In this document: positions 4,467-5,203 of the stretch, one piece after another
Position numbering within the stretch: the stretch's first letter is position 1
How the letters are laid out: the number at the start of each line of letters is the position of its first letter
Assembly: GCA_947632495.1 (NCBI GenBank)
Contig: CANRPL010000070.1
Location: 1 to 5,203, forward strand
DNA: 5,203 bases
Direction: 5' to 3'
Source: an uncultured Bacilli bacterium
Lineage (GTDB): Bacteria > Bacillota_I > Bacilli_A > RF39 > UBA660
Program-made: the position numbers and the translations under genes
The notes under the pieces: generated by a model
Database searches by the model: none
The model's input: only the letters and a program-made list of their open reading frames with translations
Told to the model about the DNA's origin: nothing

Positions 4467-4979
4467 TTATCTAGTTACATTAAACTCAATAGCTAACTCC
4501 TGCGATGTGTTTTTAAATTTTATACTATATTTTCCATTACCATCATATAAAATATATAAGTATGATTTATATGATTCATTAGGATTGATTGGACCTACAT
4601 AATTGACTCCATCATCAAAAACTGAAGTAATAGCGTCCAATTGAGTATTTTTTGCTCCATATGTTTTATAATCATATGACATTATAGCTTTTTTTTCTGA
4701 TGATACGTTTTTAACATTAATTCCTAATTTGATTACAGATTCACCATTATGATCAGATAATTTATTGTTGATAACAGTAAACGAATAATTCTTATCAAAC
4801 GTAATTTCTAAACCATTAAATACAAACGCTTCACCTAAACCATATGTTTTATTTTTGGCTGTTTCTTTAGAACTTGAATTATTACCAGATTCGTTATTTG
4901 TACTATTACCCCCACACCCAGTAATTCCAATTGCAATTATACCTACAATTAATATTAAGCTAAATATTTTCTTCTTCAT
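4467..4979 (-). CDS. Lipoprotein with a DUF4352-type immunoglobulin-like domain
   Basis: The product is 170 residues. It has a typical lipoprotein signal: MKKK, a hydrophobic core (5-18) and the lipobox I19-T20-G21-C22, so it should be lipidated on C22 and held on the outer face of the membrane. Residues 23-44 are a low-complexity Asn/Ser/Gly linker. The rest is predicted beta structure that fits DUF4352: YGLGEAFVFNGLEITF (46-61), then the strand IKLGINVKNVSSEKKAI (83-99), and the late segment INPNESYKSYLYILY (131-145). Proteins of this type are common secreted lipoproteins of Firmicutes with poorly known functions; binding a surface or partner protein is a guess. The start has AGGAG at 4990-4986, six bases upstream. 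The gene is monocistronic here, with its own promoter and terminator, and has no obvious link to the sporulation genes. The lipoprotein call is firm; the DUF4352 assignment is by pattern recognition. Confidence 0.85.
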   Translation of the reverse strand: MKKKIFSLILIVGIIAIGITGCGGNSTNNESGNNSSSKETAKNKTYGLGEAFVFNGLEITFDKNYSFTVINNKLSDHNGESVIKLGINVKNVSSEKKAIMSYDYKTYGAKNTQLDAITSVFDDGVNYVGPINPNESYKSYLYILYDGNGKYSIKFKNTSQELAIEFNVTR

Positions 4980-5010
4980 TTTCTTCTCCTTTTAAACTAT
5001 TTTCATAAGC

Positions 5011-5039
5011 ATTATATCATAAAAATATTTAAATTTGAT
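5011..5039 (-). promoter_or_regulatory. Probable sigma-A promoter of the lipoprotein gene
   Basis: On the - strand TGATATAAT (5019-5011) is a perfect extended -10. The -35 region (ATCAAA, 5039-5034, spacing 17) is poor, so the extended element may carry the promoter. The ribosome binding site begins 20 bases downstream. Confidence 0.55.
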
Positions 5040-5203
5040 ATTGTTTTGAATTTTATACAATAGAAATGTTATTTAGTTGGTATATAAATATTTTAATTAA
5101 AAGGTTCATTAATTTAAAATTTATAATGTATAATTGTAAATGATGTGAGACAAAAATAAATAAAAAATAAAAAGCAATATGATATAGTTAAAATGTAATT
5201 ATA
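5040..5203. other. AT-rich intergenic end of window, no gene seen
   Basis: There is no reading frame of useful length with a ribosome binding site on either strand, and no hairpin followed by a T run. TACAAT (5056-5061) and TATAAT (5122-5127 and 5129-5134) occur on the + strand, but with no convincing -35 partner. The stretch may be the upstream region of a gene beyond the edge. Confidence 0.5.

Noticed and set aside
5034..5134. + strand promoters TTGATA/TACAAT (5035-5061) and TATAAT (5122-5134)
   Set aside because: The first has a 15-base spacer and the second has no -35; such matches are expected by chance in DNA this AT-rich and no gene follows within the window.
1..5203. Mycoplasma-type code (TGA as Trp)
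   Set aside because: All Trp codons seen are TGG, and no in-frame TGA interrupts any of the genes; all stops are TAA.

Overview
The window is AT-rich DNA from a low-G+C, endospore-forming Firmicute (Bacillota). Five genes read as sporulation genes (spoIID, spoIIQ, spoIIID, a cotJA/cotJB-like gene and cotJC). The order spoIID-spoIIQ-spoIIID-mbl is the arrangement known from Bacillus and relatives. All eight coding genes end in TAA and every Trp is TGG, so nothing suggests the mycoplasma code. The CotJA/CotJB-like protein and the absence of flagellar flhO/flhP after mbl fit a gut-type, Erysipelotrichia- or RF39-like member of the Bacilli. That placement is an inference from gene content and not a phylogenetic result.

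Layout: bases 1-2456 carry, on the + strand, the 3' part of spoIID (cut by the window edge), a SpoIIQ-like gene with a degenerate peptidase site, spoIIID, and the actin homologue gene mbl. A bidirectional terminator (2456-2485) separates mbl from the convergent two-gene cotJ operon on the - strand (3419-2489). Next comes a - strand gene for a 223-residue protein I do not recognise (4153-3482), whose terminator overlaps its own stop codon. A divergent promoter region (about 4180-4251) separates it from a complete tRNA-His gene on the + strand (4269-4345). The tRNA is followed by a short hairpin and a terminator. A - strand gene for a DUF4352-type lipoprotein (4979-4467) follows, and the last ~190 bases are AT-rich with no gene that I can support.

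How the genes work together: SpoIID degrades peptidoglycan during engulfment. SpoIIQ is the forespore half of the Q-AH channel and anchor. SpoIIID is the mother-cell regulator that acts after sigma-E. CotJ proteins go into the spore coat. Mbl is the vegetative wall-elongation actin, and it appears to have its own sigma-A-like promoter inside the end of spoIIID. I found no CRISPR array, insertion sequence, prophage gene or defence system. The least explained parts are the unknown 223-residue gene, the apparent CotJA-CotJB fusion, and the loss of all SpoIIQ zinc ligands.
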